Assembly (NCBI RefSeq): GCF_900113965.1
Contig: NZ_FORI01000009.1
Span: forward strand, 54,466-118,465
Length of the DNA stretch: 64,000 nt
Direction: 5' to 3'
DNA from: Treponema bryantii
Lineage (GTDB): Bacteria > Spirochaetota > Spirochaetia > Treponematales > Treponemataceae
Shown here piece after piece: positions 17,538-25,361 of this stretch. The notes beneath the pieces were generated by a model. The model was not told the origin of the DNA. It searched no databases and saw only the letters and a program-made list of their open reading frames with translations. The position numbers and the translations under genes were made by a program. The number at the start of each line of letters is the position of its first letter. The first letter of the stretch is position 1.

Positions 17538-18176
17538 TTACGAGCGTTCAACTAATTCTGCAAGCATACAAAGGCCTTCTACAATAGCCTCGTGCTCTTT
17601 TGGAGCAATGCGTGCATAAAGTGTGTCGGGAGTGTCGTCCGGCATAACAGGGACGCGCTTTTGGATAAGAATACGGCCGGTATCACATCCACCGTCGGCA
17701 ATGTGAATTGTACAGCCGCTTTCTTTTTCGCCGGCTGCAATAACTGCCTCATGAACGTGATGGCCAAACATGCCGACTCCGCCAAACTTTGGCAGCAGAG
17801 CCGGATGAAGATTTATAATTCTGTTTTCGTATTTTTTAAGAATGTCGCCGGCAAGAACAGTAAGACAGCCCGCTTCAACAATAGCCTCGGCTCCGTATTG
17901 TTCACAAGCCTCAAGCATAGCGTTTGAAACAGCAAGACGTTTAGTATCGCGGTCAGAAGCCTTAGCAACCTCTTCACCCATTACAGCGTAAGGAGAACAG
18001 ATTGCAGTCGGGATTCCAGCCTTGGCAGCACGCTCCAGCGCAAAAGCTTTTTTAGAATCAGAAATTACGCAGACAATTTCGTAAGGACAAGAGTCGCCCT
18101 GTGACTTTTCATAATCAATCAGTGCCTGTAAATTAGTACCACCGCCACTAACAAGAACCGCTGTTTTTAATACCAT
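17538..18176 (-). CDS. purN: Phosphoribosylglycinamide formyltransferase
   Basis: 212 residues. N-terminal LVSGGGTNLQALID binds the phosphoribosyl group; NLHPALLP carries the catalytic Asn and His; DGGCDTGRIL carries the catalytic Asp. It transfers formyl from 10-formyl-THF to GAR, step three of purine synthesis. It is the third gene of a purE-purM-purN run on this strand. A dispersed palindromic repeat occupies the gap to purM. Confidence 0.94.
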   Translation of the reverse strand: MVLKTAVLVSGGGTNLQALIDYEKSQGDSCPYEIVCVISDSKKAFALERAAKAGIPTAICSPYAVMGEEVAKASDRDTKRLAVSNAMLEACEQYGAEAIVEAGCLTVLAGDILKKYENRIINLHPALLPKFGGVGMFGHHVHEAVIAAGEKESGCTIHIADGGCDTGRILIQKRVPVMPDDTPDTLYARIAPKEHEAIVEGLCMLAELVERS

Positions 18177-18193
18177 GATTACATCCCCAAAAA

Positions 18194-18265
18194 TGGATTG
18201 CTTCGCTACGCTCGCAATGACGACGCGTCACGTCATTGCGAGGAGCGCAGCGACGTGGCAATCCA
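18194..18265. repeat. Dispersed palindromic repeat between purM and purN
   Basis: TGGATTGC (18194) and GCAATCCA (ending 18265) bound two half-elements meeting at CGACGCGTCACGTC. The halves contain GCTTCGCTACGCTCGCAATG and CATTGCGAGGAGCGCAGCGA. The same sequences recur at 24397, 35242 and 60541. Confidence 0.8.
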
Positions 18266-18266
18266 A

Positions 18267-19361
18267 TTAGTCTTCAAAAAGAACAGCGTCTTTCTGGCTG
18301 TTTACTTCGCCCTTAGCATATTCAACGCGGCCAATCTTATAAGCCTTCATATCTGGGCAGTAATCTTTATGATACTTAGAAGCATTAGCATTGAACATTT
18401 CAACAATAGCATCAGCTTCTTTTGAATTAACAGCAAGAACAAAACCAATACCCATATTGAAAGTATTGTAAACGTTATCAAAGTCAGCACCACGGCGAAT
18501 AAGTTCACCAAATACAGGAGGAATATCCCAAGATGCGCGCTTGATAACAGAAATCAGCTGCTTCTTTCCTTCCTTAGCCTTTGGATACATACGTGGAATA
18601 TTTTCAAAGAATCCACCACCAGTTACGTGAACCATACCATGGATAGCCTTGCGGTATTTACCGAGAACTTCCATAACAGGTTTAACATAAATACGTGTAG
18701 GTGTAAGAAGAACTTCACCAATAGTCTTACCTGTATCAGTTCCGTTTACAACAAATGGATCATTTACATTTGGAACAAGCTTACGAACAAGGCTGAAGCC
18801 GTTTGAATGCACACCAGTAGAAGAAAGACCAATAAGAACATCGCCTTCGCGGATCTCCTCACCAGTAATCATTTCTTTCTTTTCACCAACGCCAACACCA
18901 AAGCCGGCAAGGTCATATTTTCCAACATCATAGAAGCCAGGCATTTCAGCAGTCTCACCACCAAGGAGAGCACAACCAGTATCAACACAACCGTCTGCAA
19001 CACCCTTTACAAGGTCAGCAGCAACATCAGCATCAAGCTTACCGCAGGCAACATAATCAAGGAAGAACAATGGCTGAACACCAGAGCAGAGAATATCGTT
19101 TACGCTCATGGCAACACAGTCAATACCAACAGTGTCATACTTCTTCATCTGGAAAGCAACATCAAGCTTAGTTCCAACACCGTCAGTTCCGCTTACCATA
19201 ACCGGGTTCTTATATCCCTTAGGAATCTCGAACATACCGTTAAAACTTCCAAGACCAGTCAAAAGCCCCGGAATAGCAGTTCTCTTTGCATGATCCTTGT
19301 ACTTATTTACCGCGCGGTAACCTTCTTCTACGTCAACACCAGACTCTTTGTAGTTTGCCAT
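18267..19361 (-). CDS. purM: Phosphoribosylformylglycinamidine cyclo-ligase
   Basis: 364 residues. It begins ANYKESGVDVEEGY, and shows SGTDGVGTKLDVAF (ATP/phosphate loop), VAMSVNDILCSG, ALLGGETAEMPGFY and HVTGGGFFENIPR, all hallmarks of PurM (AIR synthase). It closes the imidazole ring using ATP, step five of purine synthesis. Flanked on both sides by repeat-filled gaps toward purE and purN. Confidence 0.95.
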   Translation of the reverse strand: MANYKESGVDVEEGYRAVNKYKDHAKRTAIPGLLTGLGSFNGMFEIPKGYKNPVMVSGTDGVGTKLDVAFQMKKYDTVGIDCVAMSVNDILCSGVQPLFFLDYVACGKLDADVAADLVKGVADGCVDTGCALLGGETAEMPGFYDVGKYDLAGFGVGVGEKKEMITGEEIREGDVLIGLSSTGVHSNGFSLVRKLVPNVNDPFVVNGTDTGKTIGEVLLTPTRIYVKPVMEVLGKYRKAIHGMVHVTGGGFFENIPRMYPKAKEGKKQLISVIKRASWDIPPVFGELIRRGADFDNVYNTFNMGIGFVLAVNSKEADAIVEMFNANASKYHKDYCPDMKAYKIGRVEYAKGEVNSQKDAVLFED

Positions 19362-19380
19362 TGTTTGCTCCTATATTTAT

Positions 19381-19459
19381 TTAGGAGGGGGAAGTCTCCC
19401 CCTAGCTCGCACTGCGTTGCTCGCTACCCCTTCTAGCGGGGGCACCCCGCAACGCCCCG
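19381..19459. repeat. GC-rich palindromic repeat between purE and purM
   Basis: Starts with the palindrome GGAGGGGGAAGTCTCCCCC and continues with GCTCGC / GCTCGC and CTAGCGGGGG segments. Composition is much richer in G+C than its surroundings. A shorter relative (GGGAGGAGTCCCTCCCT) lies near 62613. Confidence 0.6.
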
Positions 19460-19469
19460 TATTTACAGA

Positions 19470-19964
19470 TTAAAATTTAATATCAATACCACTTGCAGCT
19501 GCATCCGATGCCAGCTTAGCACGGAAAGCCTTAAGTTTTTCTGAAAGTTCCTTATCATTCAATGCAAGAATCTGCAGCGCAAGATAAGCCGCATTCTTAG
19601 CAGAATTAATACCTACAGTTGCAACCGGAATCTGTGGCGGCATCTGAACAATGCTCAAGAGTGCATCCATTCCGCCAAGACCATTTGATTTGTCGCTTAC
19701 GCACTCAAGAGGAACACCAATTACAGGAAGTGTTGTAATTCCCGCAATTACTCCAGGGAGTGCAGCTGCAAGACCAGCGCCGGCAATGATAACCTGACAT
19801 CCGTCTTTTTCAACCTGTTCAACTGTCTGCTTAAGTAAAGCCCCGGCACGATGGGCAGAAATGATAAATGCCTTGTATTCCACGCCGAACTCTGTGAGAA
19901 TGTCGGCAGCCTTTTTCATGGTGTCCTTGTCGGACTTAGAACCGAAAAAAATCGCAACTTTCAT
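19470..19964 (-). CDS. purE: N5-CAIR mutase
   Basis: 164 residues. FFGSKSDKDTM, the catalytic SAHR, and LPVIGVPLECVSDKSNGLGGMDALLSIVQMP are class I PurE features, which act with PurK. Class II enzymes (AIR carboxylase, as in T. denticola) have SAHK and a different loop, so a purK gene would be expected elsewhere in the genome. First gene of the purine run. Its promoter places the mRNA start at the ATG itself. Confidence 0.93.
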   Translation of the reverse strand: MKVAIFFGSKSDKDTMKKAADILTEFGVEYKAFIISAHRAGALLKQTVEQVEKDGCQVIIAGAGLAAALPGVIAGITTLPVIGVPLECVSDKSNGLGGMDALLSIVQMPPQIPVATVGINSAKNAAYLALQILALNDKELSEKLKAFRAKLASDAAASGIDIKF

Positions 19965-19970
19965 AGGAGA

Positions 19971-19999
19971 GTTATATCATAAATCAGCATTCGTCACAA
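19971..19999 (-). promoter_or_regulatory. purE promoter, leaderless
   Basis: TTGTGA (19994-19999), 17-base spacer, TATAAC (19971-19976); six bases then separate the -10 from the ATG. The bases before the ATG (TCTCCT) cannot act as a ribosome site. Confidence 0.65.
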
Positions 20000-20076
20000 G
20001 CAGAGAGTTCTAAATAGCAGAGGCTGAGCGAGAGAGGGTGTGAAATACAGCATCGCATTTTTATGATATTTCTCTT

Positions 20077-20844
20077 CTAAACTTTTACCTGATACTGCAG
20101 CAACAGAATACGTAACTCTTCAATGTTTGAAACATTAAAAATCTTGAAGATATCTGCGAAGATTTTCTTTACTGTAGAAAGACTAACGAAATATTTCTCG
20201 CTGATTTCTTTGTAGCTAAGTTTATTGTGAATATGTTCCATCAGGAAGGTAATCTGGCGTTCGTTCAGGTTGTAGTCTGAAAGGCTGATGGTGGAACCTG
20301 CCGGCTTACCGATAATCGTGTTGTTCTCGCGAACGTTGTGCGGAATCAGGCAGGAAAGCTTTGCTTTGAGAATCGAATAAATCCAAAGGTAAAAGGCAAA
20401 GCAGAAGGCAGAATAGCCCATTGCAATAAACATACCCTTAATGCCGTGAGTGTAAGACAGAGTGATAGTAATCATATGCAAAACAAACATGACAACAATA
20501 GGCTTTTTTGATTTATTCAAAAGAAGATCTGAACACAAAATATAAATTATAGCAGCATAGAAAAAGAAAATTCCAAGCTCTTCGTAATTTGTTAGGATTG
20601 TAAGCACACTTTCAATCAGAAGAATTGAAATCATCAGATAAGAATTTGGTCTGATAATGTGAATGATAGTGAGAAATACACAGATAAAATGAACTACAGG
20701 AATTACAATACTTGTATCTGCAATTTTTTCAATAATGGAATTTGGGTCACCATTAAAAAATACACTTGTTATAGCAGCAATAAGCAGAAATAATAAACCG
20801 ACAACAGCAACAACCCTCTCCGAGCTGATTCTGTTTCTATTCAT
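20077..20844 (-). CDS. Membrane protein with C-terminal LuxR-type helix-turn-helix
   Basis: 255 residues. Residues 10-165 contain about six hydrophobic helices; residues 190-255 form a GerE/LuxR DNA-binding domain (LNERQITFLMEHIHNKLSY, then SEKYFVSLSTVKKIFADIF). Such one-component regulators sense a signal in the membrane and bind DNA from there. The target is not evident; the neighbours are purE downstream and an FAD oxidoreductase upstream on the same strand. Its own promoter is strong and near-leaderless. Confidence 0.85.
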   Translation of the reverse strand: MNRNRISSERVVAVVGLLFLLIAAITSVFFNGDPNSIIEKIADTSIVIPVVHFICVFLTIIHIIRPNSYLMISILLIESVLTILTNYEELGIFFFYAAIIYILCSDLLLNKSKKPIVVMFVLHMITITLSYTHGIKGMFIAMGYSAFCFAFYLWIYSILKAKLSCLIPHNVRENNTIIGKPAGSTISLSDYNLNERQITFLMEHIHNKLSYKEISEKYFVSLSTVKKIFADIFKIFNVSNIEELRILLLQYQVKV

Positions 20845-20853
20845 AGTTCTTCT

Positions 20854-20882
20854 ATTATAGCATAAAAATGCATTTTTACCAA
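20854..20882 (-). promoter_or_regulatory. Promoter of the LuxR-type membrane regulator
   Basis: TTGGTA (20877-20882), 17-base spacer, TATAAT (20854-20859). The ATG follows nine bases later, so the leader would be two to three bases. Confidence 0.7.
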
Positions 20883-20907
20883 TAACAAAATATTATAATT
20901 TTTCATA

Positions 20908-22560
20908 TTACAAAGATTTACTGATGCAGATACAGGCATTTTCTCCGTCCATTGCACTCGAAACAATTCCGCCCGAATAGCCCGAACCTTCCCCACAAGG
21001 GTACAGACCGCTGAGCGCAGTACACTCAAAAGTTTCCTTGTCGCGCAGAACACGAACCGGTGTACTTGTACGGGTTTCAGGGGCAATCATAAGGGCATCT
21101 TTGCAGATAAAGCCATGCATATTACGGTCAATCTGTTCAAAACCTTTTTTAAGACGCTCACTGATGTGAGAAGGAAGCCAGCTTCCAAGTTCAGAAGAAA
21201 CTAGGCCCGGTGTATAACTTGAAGAAGGCAGATCTGAAGATTTACGACCTGCAAGGAAGTCTGTAAGACGCTGTGCCGGAGCTGCCTGTCCGTTTCCGTT
21301 TTTATATGCCAGAGTTTCAATTTCACGGCGAAAGAATAAGCCTGCAAGTTGAGGGCATCCGGCAGCGGCTGCCTGCTCATGAAATTTCTGAGGAATATCT
21401 TCCGGGCGAATCTCTACTACAATAGCTGCATTAGACCACTTTGAATTACGGGCTGCAGCAGACATTCCGTTTACAACAATTTCATCAGGACCAGAGCTTG
21501 AAGGAACTACAAATCCTCCCGGACACATACAGAACGAATACACACCGCGTTCTTCAACCTGAGTAGTTACACGATATTCTGCAGCGCCAAGGCCGGAATC
21601 CGCCCCCCGCCCGTGATACTGAATCGAATCAATAAGAGTGCGCGGATGTTCCACGCGCACCCCAGCCGCAAAAGTTTTTGCTTCCAGAGCGGCGGGGGCC
21701 ACACGGGCAAGCATTTCATAAATGTCCGTAGCGGAATGCCCAGTAGCAAGCAGAACCGCATCGCCACGGAATGTAGCCTTTTCGCCGGTAAATACGTTCT
21801 GCGCTTCCACGCCACATACACGCGGTTTGTCATCGGCTCCACCGCGGGCGCTGCCGTCCCCTTCATCAATTATCAGATTTGTAACACGCTCGTTAAAGTA
21901 GAACTCCCCGCCCAGCTCAATAATTTTATCGCGCATAGCATTAATCACCTGCGGAAGCCGGTCAGTTCCTATGTGCGGATGAGCGTCGGTAAGAATCTTT
22001 TCGTCCGCGCCAAAATAATTAAAAATCCTCAAAATTGAGCTTATGTCGCCGCGCTTATTACTACGCGTATACAACTTTCCGTCCGAAAAAGTACCAGCCC
22101 CGCCCTCTCCAAAGCAGTAATTTGAGTCAGCATTTACCTGGTCGCGGGTACTGATTAAAGCAATATCCTTTTTACGCTGGCGGGTCTGAGTGCCGCGCTC
22201 AATAACAACTGGTTTTATGCCCTGTTCAAGCAGTTTAAGAGCACCAAAAAGTCCCGCAGGACCAGCGCCAACAATAATAACAGAGTGAGTCCCTTCGACT
22301 CCGCTCAGGGACCGATCAACCGGGCGCCATTTTGGCTGCCATTCACCGGCGGCTTCCGGTTTTTCGCCTATATAAACCTTATAACGAAGATGCAGCTTTA
22401 GCTGGCCGTGTCTGGCATCTATAGATTTCTTTACAAAAACAGCCTCAAAGGAATCTGTTTTAATATTATTTTTCTGAAGTTCTTTTCTGATGAGATTGTT
22501 ATGAAGTCCCGAGTTCTTTTCGTCTTCGGGTTTAACTGTAATTGTGAGTTCCTTAATCAT
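20908..22560 (-). CDS. FAD-dependent dehydrogenase (COG2509 family)
   Basis: 550 residues. The N-terminal 80 residues are a small alpha/beta domain. They are followed by the dinucleotide fold SVIIVGAGPAGLFGALKLLEQG, the FAD segment YCFGEGGAGTFSDGKLYTR, and a C-terminal GLYPCGEGSGYSGGIVSSAMDG. The family is widespread but its substrate is not established. Residues about 82-92 (RSLSGVEGT) are encoded by a dispersed palindromic repeat inserted in the linker just before the dinucleotide fold. A TATACT box lies seven bases before the ATG, partly on the T-run of an upstream terminator. Confidence 0.88.
   Translation of the reverse strand: MIKELTITVKPEDEKNSGLHNNLIRKELQKNNIKTDSFEAVFVKKSIDARHGQLKLHLRYKVYIGEKPEAAGEWQPKWRPVDRSLSGVEGTHSVIIVGAGPAGLFGALKLLEQGIKPVVIERGTQTRQRKKDIALISTRDQVNADSNYCFGEGGAGTFSDGKLYTRSNKRGDISSILRIFNYFGADEKILTDAHPHIGTDRLPQVINAMRDKIIELGGEFYFNERVTNLIIDEGDGSARGGADDKPRVCGVEAQNVFTGEKATFRGDAVLLATGHSATDIYEMLARVAPAALEAKTFAAGVRVEHPRTLIDSIQYHGRGADSGLGAAEYRVTTQVEERGVYSFCMCPGGFVVPSSSGPDEIVVNGMSAAARNSKWSNAAIVVEIRPEDIPQKFHEQAAAAGCPQLAGLFFRREIETLAYKNGNGQAAPAQRLTDFLAGRKSSDLPSSSYTPGLVSSELGSWLPSHISERLKKGFEQIDRNMHGFICKDALMIAPETRTSTPVRVLRDKETFECTALSGLYPCGEGSGYSGGIVSSAMDGENACICISKSL
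22289..22320. repeat. REP-like palindrome inserted in frame in the COG2509 gene
   Basis: GTCCCT (22289-22294) and AGGGAC (22307-22312) flank TCGACTCCGCTC. Shares the core TGAGCnnnGTCGAA with the repeat in the Nudix gene at 3299. It lies in a domain linker and keeps the frame. Confidence 0.65.
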
Positions 22561-22586
22561 TAAGGACAGTATAAAAGATATTTAAA

Positions 22587-22638
22587 CAAAAAAAAAGTTC
22601 TTAGACTGTAGACTCTCCAACCTTACAGTCCAAGAACT
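22587..22638 (-). terminator. Intrinsic terminator of the 40-codon gene
   Basis: AGTTCTTAGACTGTA (22596-22610) and TTACAGTCCAAGAACT (22623-22638) form a 15-bp stem with one weak pair; the minus strand then reads nine T. The stem begins inside the last codons of the small gene. Confidence 0.85.
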
Positions 22639-22745
22639 CCCTCACCGATAACAAAACGGCTCTCCGATATAAACTCTCTCTTAGCAACGCTTTGATATAT
22701 AGTTTTTGCTAAGTGCTTGTCGATAAATAACTTTTTTATTTTCAT
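22623..22745 (-). CDS. 40-residue small protein, own promoter and terminator
   Basis: An ATG at 22745 opens a 40-codon frame ending TAA at 22623. The product begins MKIKKLFIDKHLAKTIYQ, is basic at the N-terminus, and ends with a more hydrophobic VIGEGVLGL. No ribosome site is obvious (AAAGTTAAAAGT precedes the ATG). The stop codon lies within the terminator stem, so the transcript would be little more than this frame. It may instead be a small RNA with a chance frame. I do not recognise a homologue. Confidence 0.5.
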   Translation of the reverse strand: MKIKKLFIDKHLAKTIYQSVAKREFISESRFVIGEGVLGL

Positions 22746-22771
22746 ACTTTTAACTTTAATGTAACTTTAAT

Positions 22772-22810
22772 TTATGTTTATAACATAACGGGAAATTTTC
22801 CAGCCGTCAA
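22772..22810 (-). promoter_or_regulatory. Promoter and palindrome of the 40-codon gene
   Basis: TTGACG (22805-22810), 17-base spacer, TATGTT (22782-22787). The palindrome TTATGTT-TAT-AACATAA (22772-22788) covers the -10. Downstream, TAACTTTAAT occurs twice in tandem on the plus strand. Confidence 0.5.
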
Positions 22811-22841
22811 TAAGTTTATTTACGATTTAACCAAAGTTAAT

Positions 22842-22878
22842 CAAAAAATAACCACAGTTAATAAAATATTACTGTGGT
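22842..22878 (-). terminator. Intrinsic terminator of the amino-acid ABC operon
   Basis: ACCACAGT (22851-22858) pairs with ACTGTGGT (22871-22878), 12-base loop, and the minus strand then reads TTATTTTTTG. It ends the binding protein-permease-ATPase operon. Confidence 0.75.
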
Positions 22879-22940
22879 CATTTTAAAAACTTCAAATTTG
22901 TGCTCTATCCGTGCTGTTATTTTTATATAAAACAGATATT

Positions 22941-23663
22941 TTAGAGGATAGATTTGAAGAACTGCTGAAGTCTTTCACTCTTAGGATGCTGGAAAAGCTC
23001 ATCAGGAGTACCTTCTTCCTCAATATATCCTTCATTCATAAACAAAACACGGTCTGCAACTTCTCTTGCAAAGCCCATTTCGTGAGTTACAACCACCATT
23101 GTCATACCGTCACGGGCAAGATCTTTCATAACTTCAAGAACCTCACCTACCATCTCAGGATCAAGGGCAGAAGTCGGCTCATCAAAAAGCATTACATCAG
23201 GGTGCATTGCAAGTGAACGAACAATTGCAATTCTCTGCTTCTGACCACCACTTAAGGTAGAAGGATAAACATTTGCCTTATCAGGAAGCCCAATTCTCTC
23301 AAGAAGTTCCATAGCTTCTTTTTCAGCTTCTTCCTGAGTCTTAAGCTTAAGAGTTACAGGCGCAAGAGTAATATTCTGCATTACTGTAAGATGAGGGAAC
23401 AGATTAAAATGCTGGAATACCATTCCCATCTTCTGGCGGCAAAGATCAAGATTTGTTTTAGGATTAGTTAAATCATTACCTTCAAAAAGAATCTGTCCTC
23501 CATCCGGAGTTTCAAGTCTGTTCAAACAGCGCAGGAAGGTACTTTTTCCAGATCCAGAAGGTCCAATTATTACTATCTTCTCACCTTTTTCTATTTTAAT
23601 AGAAACATCTTTCAATACATTCAGCTTTCCAAAGCTGATTTTAAGATTCTTAACTTCTATCAC
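22941..23663 (-). CDS. Polar amino-acid ABC transporter ATPase
   Basis: 240 residues, the exact GlnQ/HisP size. Walker [11 protein letters not shown]-loop [12 protein letters not shown], signature LSGGQKQR, Walker [15 protein letters not shown] and H-loop THEMGFA are all intact. It drives uptake of a polar amino acid together with the permease (overlap of 14 bases) and the upstream binding protein. Confidence 0.95.
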   Translation of the reverse strand: MIEVKNLKISFGKLNVLKDVSIKIEKGEKIVIIGPSGSGKSTFLRCLNRLETPDGGQILFEGNDLTNPKTNLDLCRQKMGMVFQHFNLFPHLTVMQNITLAPVTLKLKTQEEAEKEAMELLERIGLPDKANVYPSTLSGGQKQRIAIVRSLAMHPDVMLFDEPTSALDPEMVGEVLEVMKDLARDGMTMVVVTHEMGFAREVADRVLFMNEGYIEEEGTPDELFQHPKSERLQQFFKSIL

Positions 23664-24318
23664 TTTTTGCCATCCTTTTTTCGAACAGGCCGAAAAGCTT
23701 TGTAAGACCTACTGTAAGCACAAGATAAATTGCCGCACATGTCAAAAGCGGAATCCATGCGTTATAAGTTGCATTACGGATCATATCTCCGGCTTTTGTC
23801 ATATCCATTACAGCAATAAAGCTTGCAACAGAAGTCTCTTTAATTAATACGATAAACTCACTTGTATATGTTGGAAGAACTGCTTTAACTGCCTGTGGAA
23901 GTACAATCTTAAAGATTGTCTGCCACTGACTCAGTCCTAAAGAACGGCCGGCTTCTGTCTGCCCCGGGTCAATTCCCTGAATTCCGGCACGGAAAATTTC
24001 TGTACAGTAAGCACCAGAGTTAAAACCGTAAGCAAGAATTGCGACAAGAAGACGATTCAAACCAAGAGGTGCAAAAATTACAAAGTAGAAAATCATCAGC
24101 TGAGTTGCAAGTGGAATACCACGAAGCACGGTTGTATAAACCTCGGCAATACCTTTAAGAAGTTTATTACCAGAAACCTTCATAAGGGCAAGAAGAAAAC
24201 CTATAACAGTTCCAATTAAGATTGCACAGATAGCGATGAGAATTGTAACTCCCAGTCCCTGCACTATCAGCATGTAACGCTGTCCTGCAATCATCGTATC
24301 AATAAAAGATTGAATCAT
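23650..24318 (-). CDS. Polar amino-acid ABC transporter permease
   Basis: 222 residues, five membrane spans. The cytoplasmic coupling loop [28 protein letters not shown] is the EAA motif of the HisM/GlnP group. [16 protein letters not shown] and [15 protein letters not shown] are also typical. It would form the channel, probably as a homodimer since there is only one permease gene. A hairpin with a T-run precedes the gene. Confidence 0.95.
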   Translation of the reverse strand: MIQSFIDTMIAGQRYMLIVQGLGVTILIAICAILIGTVIGFLLALMKVSGNKLLKGIAEVYTTVLRGIPLATQLMIFYFVIFAPLGLNRLLVAILAYGFNSGAYCTEIFRAGIQGIDPGQTEAGRSLGLSQWQTIFKIVLPQAVKAVLPTYTSEFIVLIKETSVASFIAVMDMTKAGDMIRNATYNAWIPLLTCAAIYLVLTVGLTKLFGLFEKRMAKSDRS

Positions 24319-24330
24319 AAAACCTCAGTT

Positions 24331-24362
24331 AAAAAACAATATTCCCCGGAAGACCGGGGAAT
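24331..24362 (-). terminator. Hairpin with T-run between the binding-protein and permease genes
   Basis: ATTCCCCGG (24341-24349) and CCGGGGAAT (24354-24362) with a 4-base loop; the minus strand continues ATTGTTTTTT. Probably a partial terminator or RNA-stabilising stem that lets the binding protein be made in excess. Confidence 0.7.
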
Positions 24363-24396
24363 GTAATTTATTTTGTTAGCCGCAAATTATTCAACA

Positions 24397-24467
24397 GTCA
24401 TTGCGAGGAGCCCAAGGGCGACGTGGCAATCCATATTGTAGATTGCTTCGCTACGCTCGCAATGACG
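24397..24467. repeat. Dispersed palindromic repeat inside the ABC operon
   Basis: Runs from GTCATTGCGAGGAGCCC to CTACGCTCGCAATGAC, with GTGGCAATCCA and GATTGCTTCG in the centre. Same family as 18194, 35242 and 60541, but with the two half-elements in the opposite order from 18194 and 60541. Confidence 0.8.
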
Positions 24468-24484
24468 CCGATTGTTTGTTGGCT

Positions 24485-25264
24485 TTATTTACGAACAATA
24501 ATAACCTGCTCAGATTCAAAATATGTTTCTGAGAAGTCTACGTTCTTTTTGCGTTCTTCGTTTACAGACATACCAGCTGCAATGAAGTCGATTGTTCCAG
24601 ACTGAAGAGCAGGAATAAGGCTGTCGAATGCCATATCTACAACTTCAAGCTTCATGTCGGCATTCTTAGCAATTTTCTGTCCCATTGTGATATCAAAACC
24701 AACAATGTTCTTTCCTTCAACATACTCAAATGGAGGGAAAGCAGCATTTGTACCAAGCTTTACAACCTTGCTTGCAGAAGAAGTTTCTGTTGCAGGAATT
24801 GAGATTTTTCCATCAGCTGGCATAAATGCGTTTACAAGAGCTTCATATTCTCCGTTCTTTTTCATATCTTCAATTGTCTTATTAATAGAAGAAAGAAGTT
24901 CTTCGTTACCCTTCTTTACAGCAATTGCATATGCTTCTTTGTTATCAGCAAATACTTTGTCGTGAAGGATTTTAAGATCTGGGTTACGTTCAACAATTGC
25001 TTTTGCAGGAAGTTCATCAAGTACAACAGCATCAATAGCACGATTCTTAAGATCAAGAGCTGCATCCATACCTGTTTTGAAAGATGCAATGTTAGCGTTT
25101 GTAACATTATCCTGAACCCAAGCTTCACCTGTAGTACCAGCCTGTACACCAATTTTCTTTCCAGCAAGGTCTGCTACAGAATTTATTTCAACTTTTGATT
25201 TTGAGCATCCAGTGAATGCGAGTGCTGCAGCAAGAGCTGCACATATTACGGTAATCTTTTTCAT
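24485..25264 (-). CDS. Amino-acid-binding lipoprotein with circularly permuted lobes
   Basis: 259 residues. Lipoprotein signal with FTGC (Cys20). The two halves of the type 3 solute-binding fold appear in swapped order. Residues 28-148 begin SVADLAGKKIGVQAGTTGEA, normally the middle of the chain, and run through the usual C-terminal helix (INKTIEDMKKNGEYEALVNAF). A linker (149-165, PADGKISIPATETSSAS) follows, and then residues 166-259 begin VVKLGTNAAFPPFEY, normally the mature N-terminus, and stop at EQVIIVRK, where the canonical protein would continue into SVADL. Ligand contacts of both lobes seem present. GAGGTG precedes the ATG. First gene of the transporter operon. Confidence 0.9.
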   Translation of the reverse strand: MKKITVICAALAAALAFTGCSKSKVEINSVADLAGKKIGVQAGTTGEAWVQDNVTNANIASFKTGMDAALDLKNRAIDAVVLDELPAKAIVERNPDLKILHDKVFADNKEAYAIAVKKGNEELLSSINKTIEDMKKNGEYEALVNAFMPADGKISIPATETSSASKVVKLGTNAAFPPFEYVEGKNIVGFDITMGQKIAKNADMKLEVVDMAFDSLIPALQSGTIDFIAAGMSVNEERKKNVDFSETYFESEQVIIVRK

Positions 25265-25361
25265 ATAAACACCTCGGGAAGTAATATACAGTTTTTTGCA
25301 TAAATATTCAATATTTTTGTATATTTATTTATTCAGATTCCTTACTCATTTTCCGGGTGTT

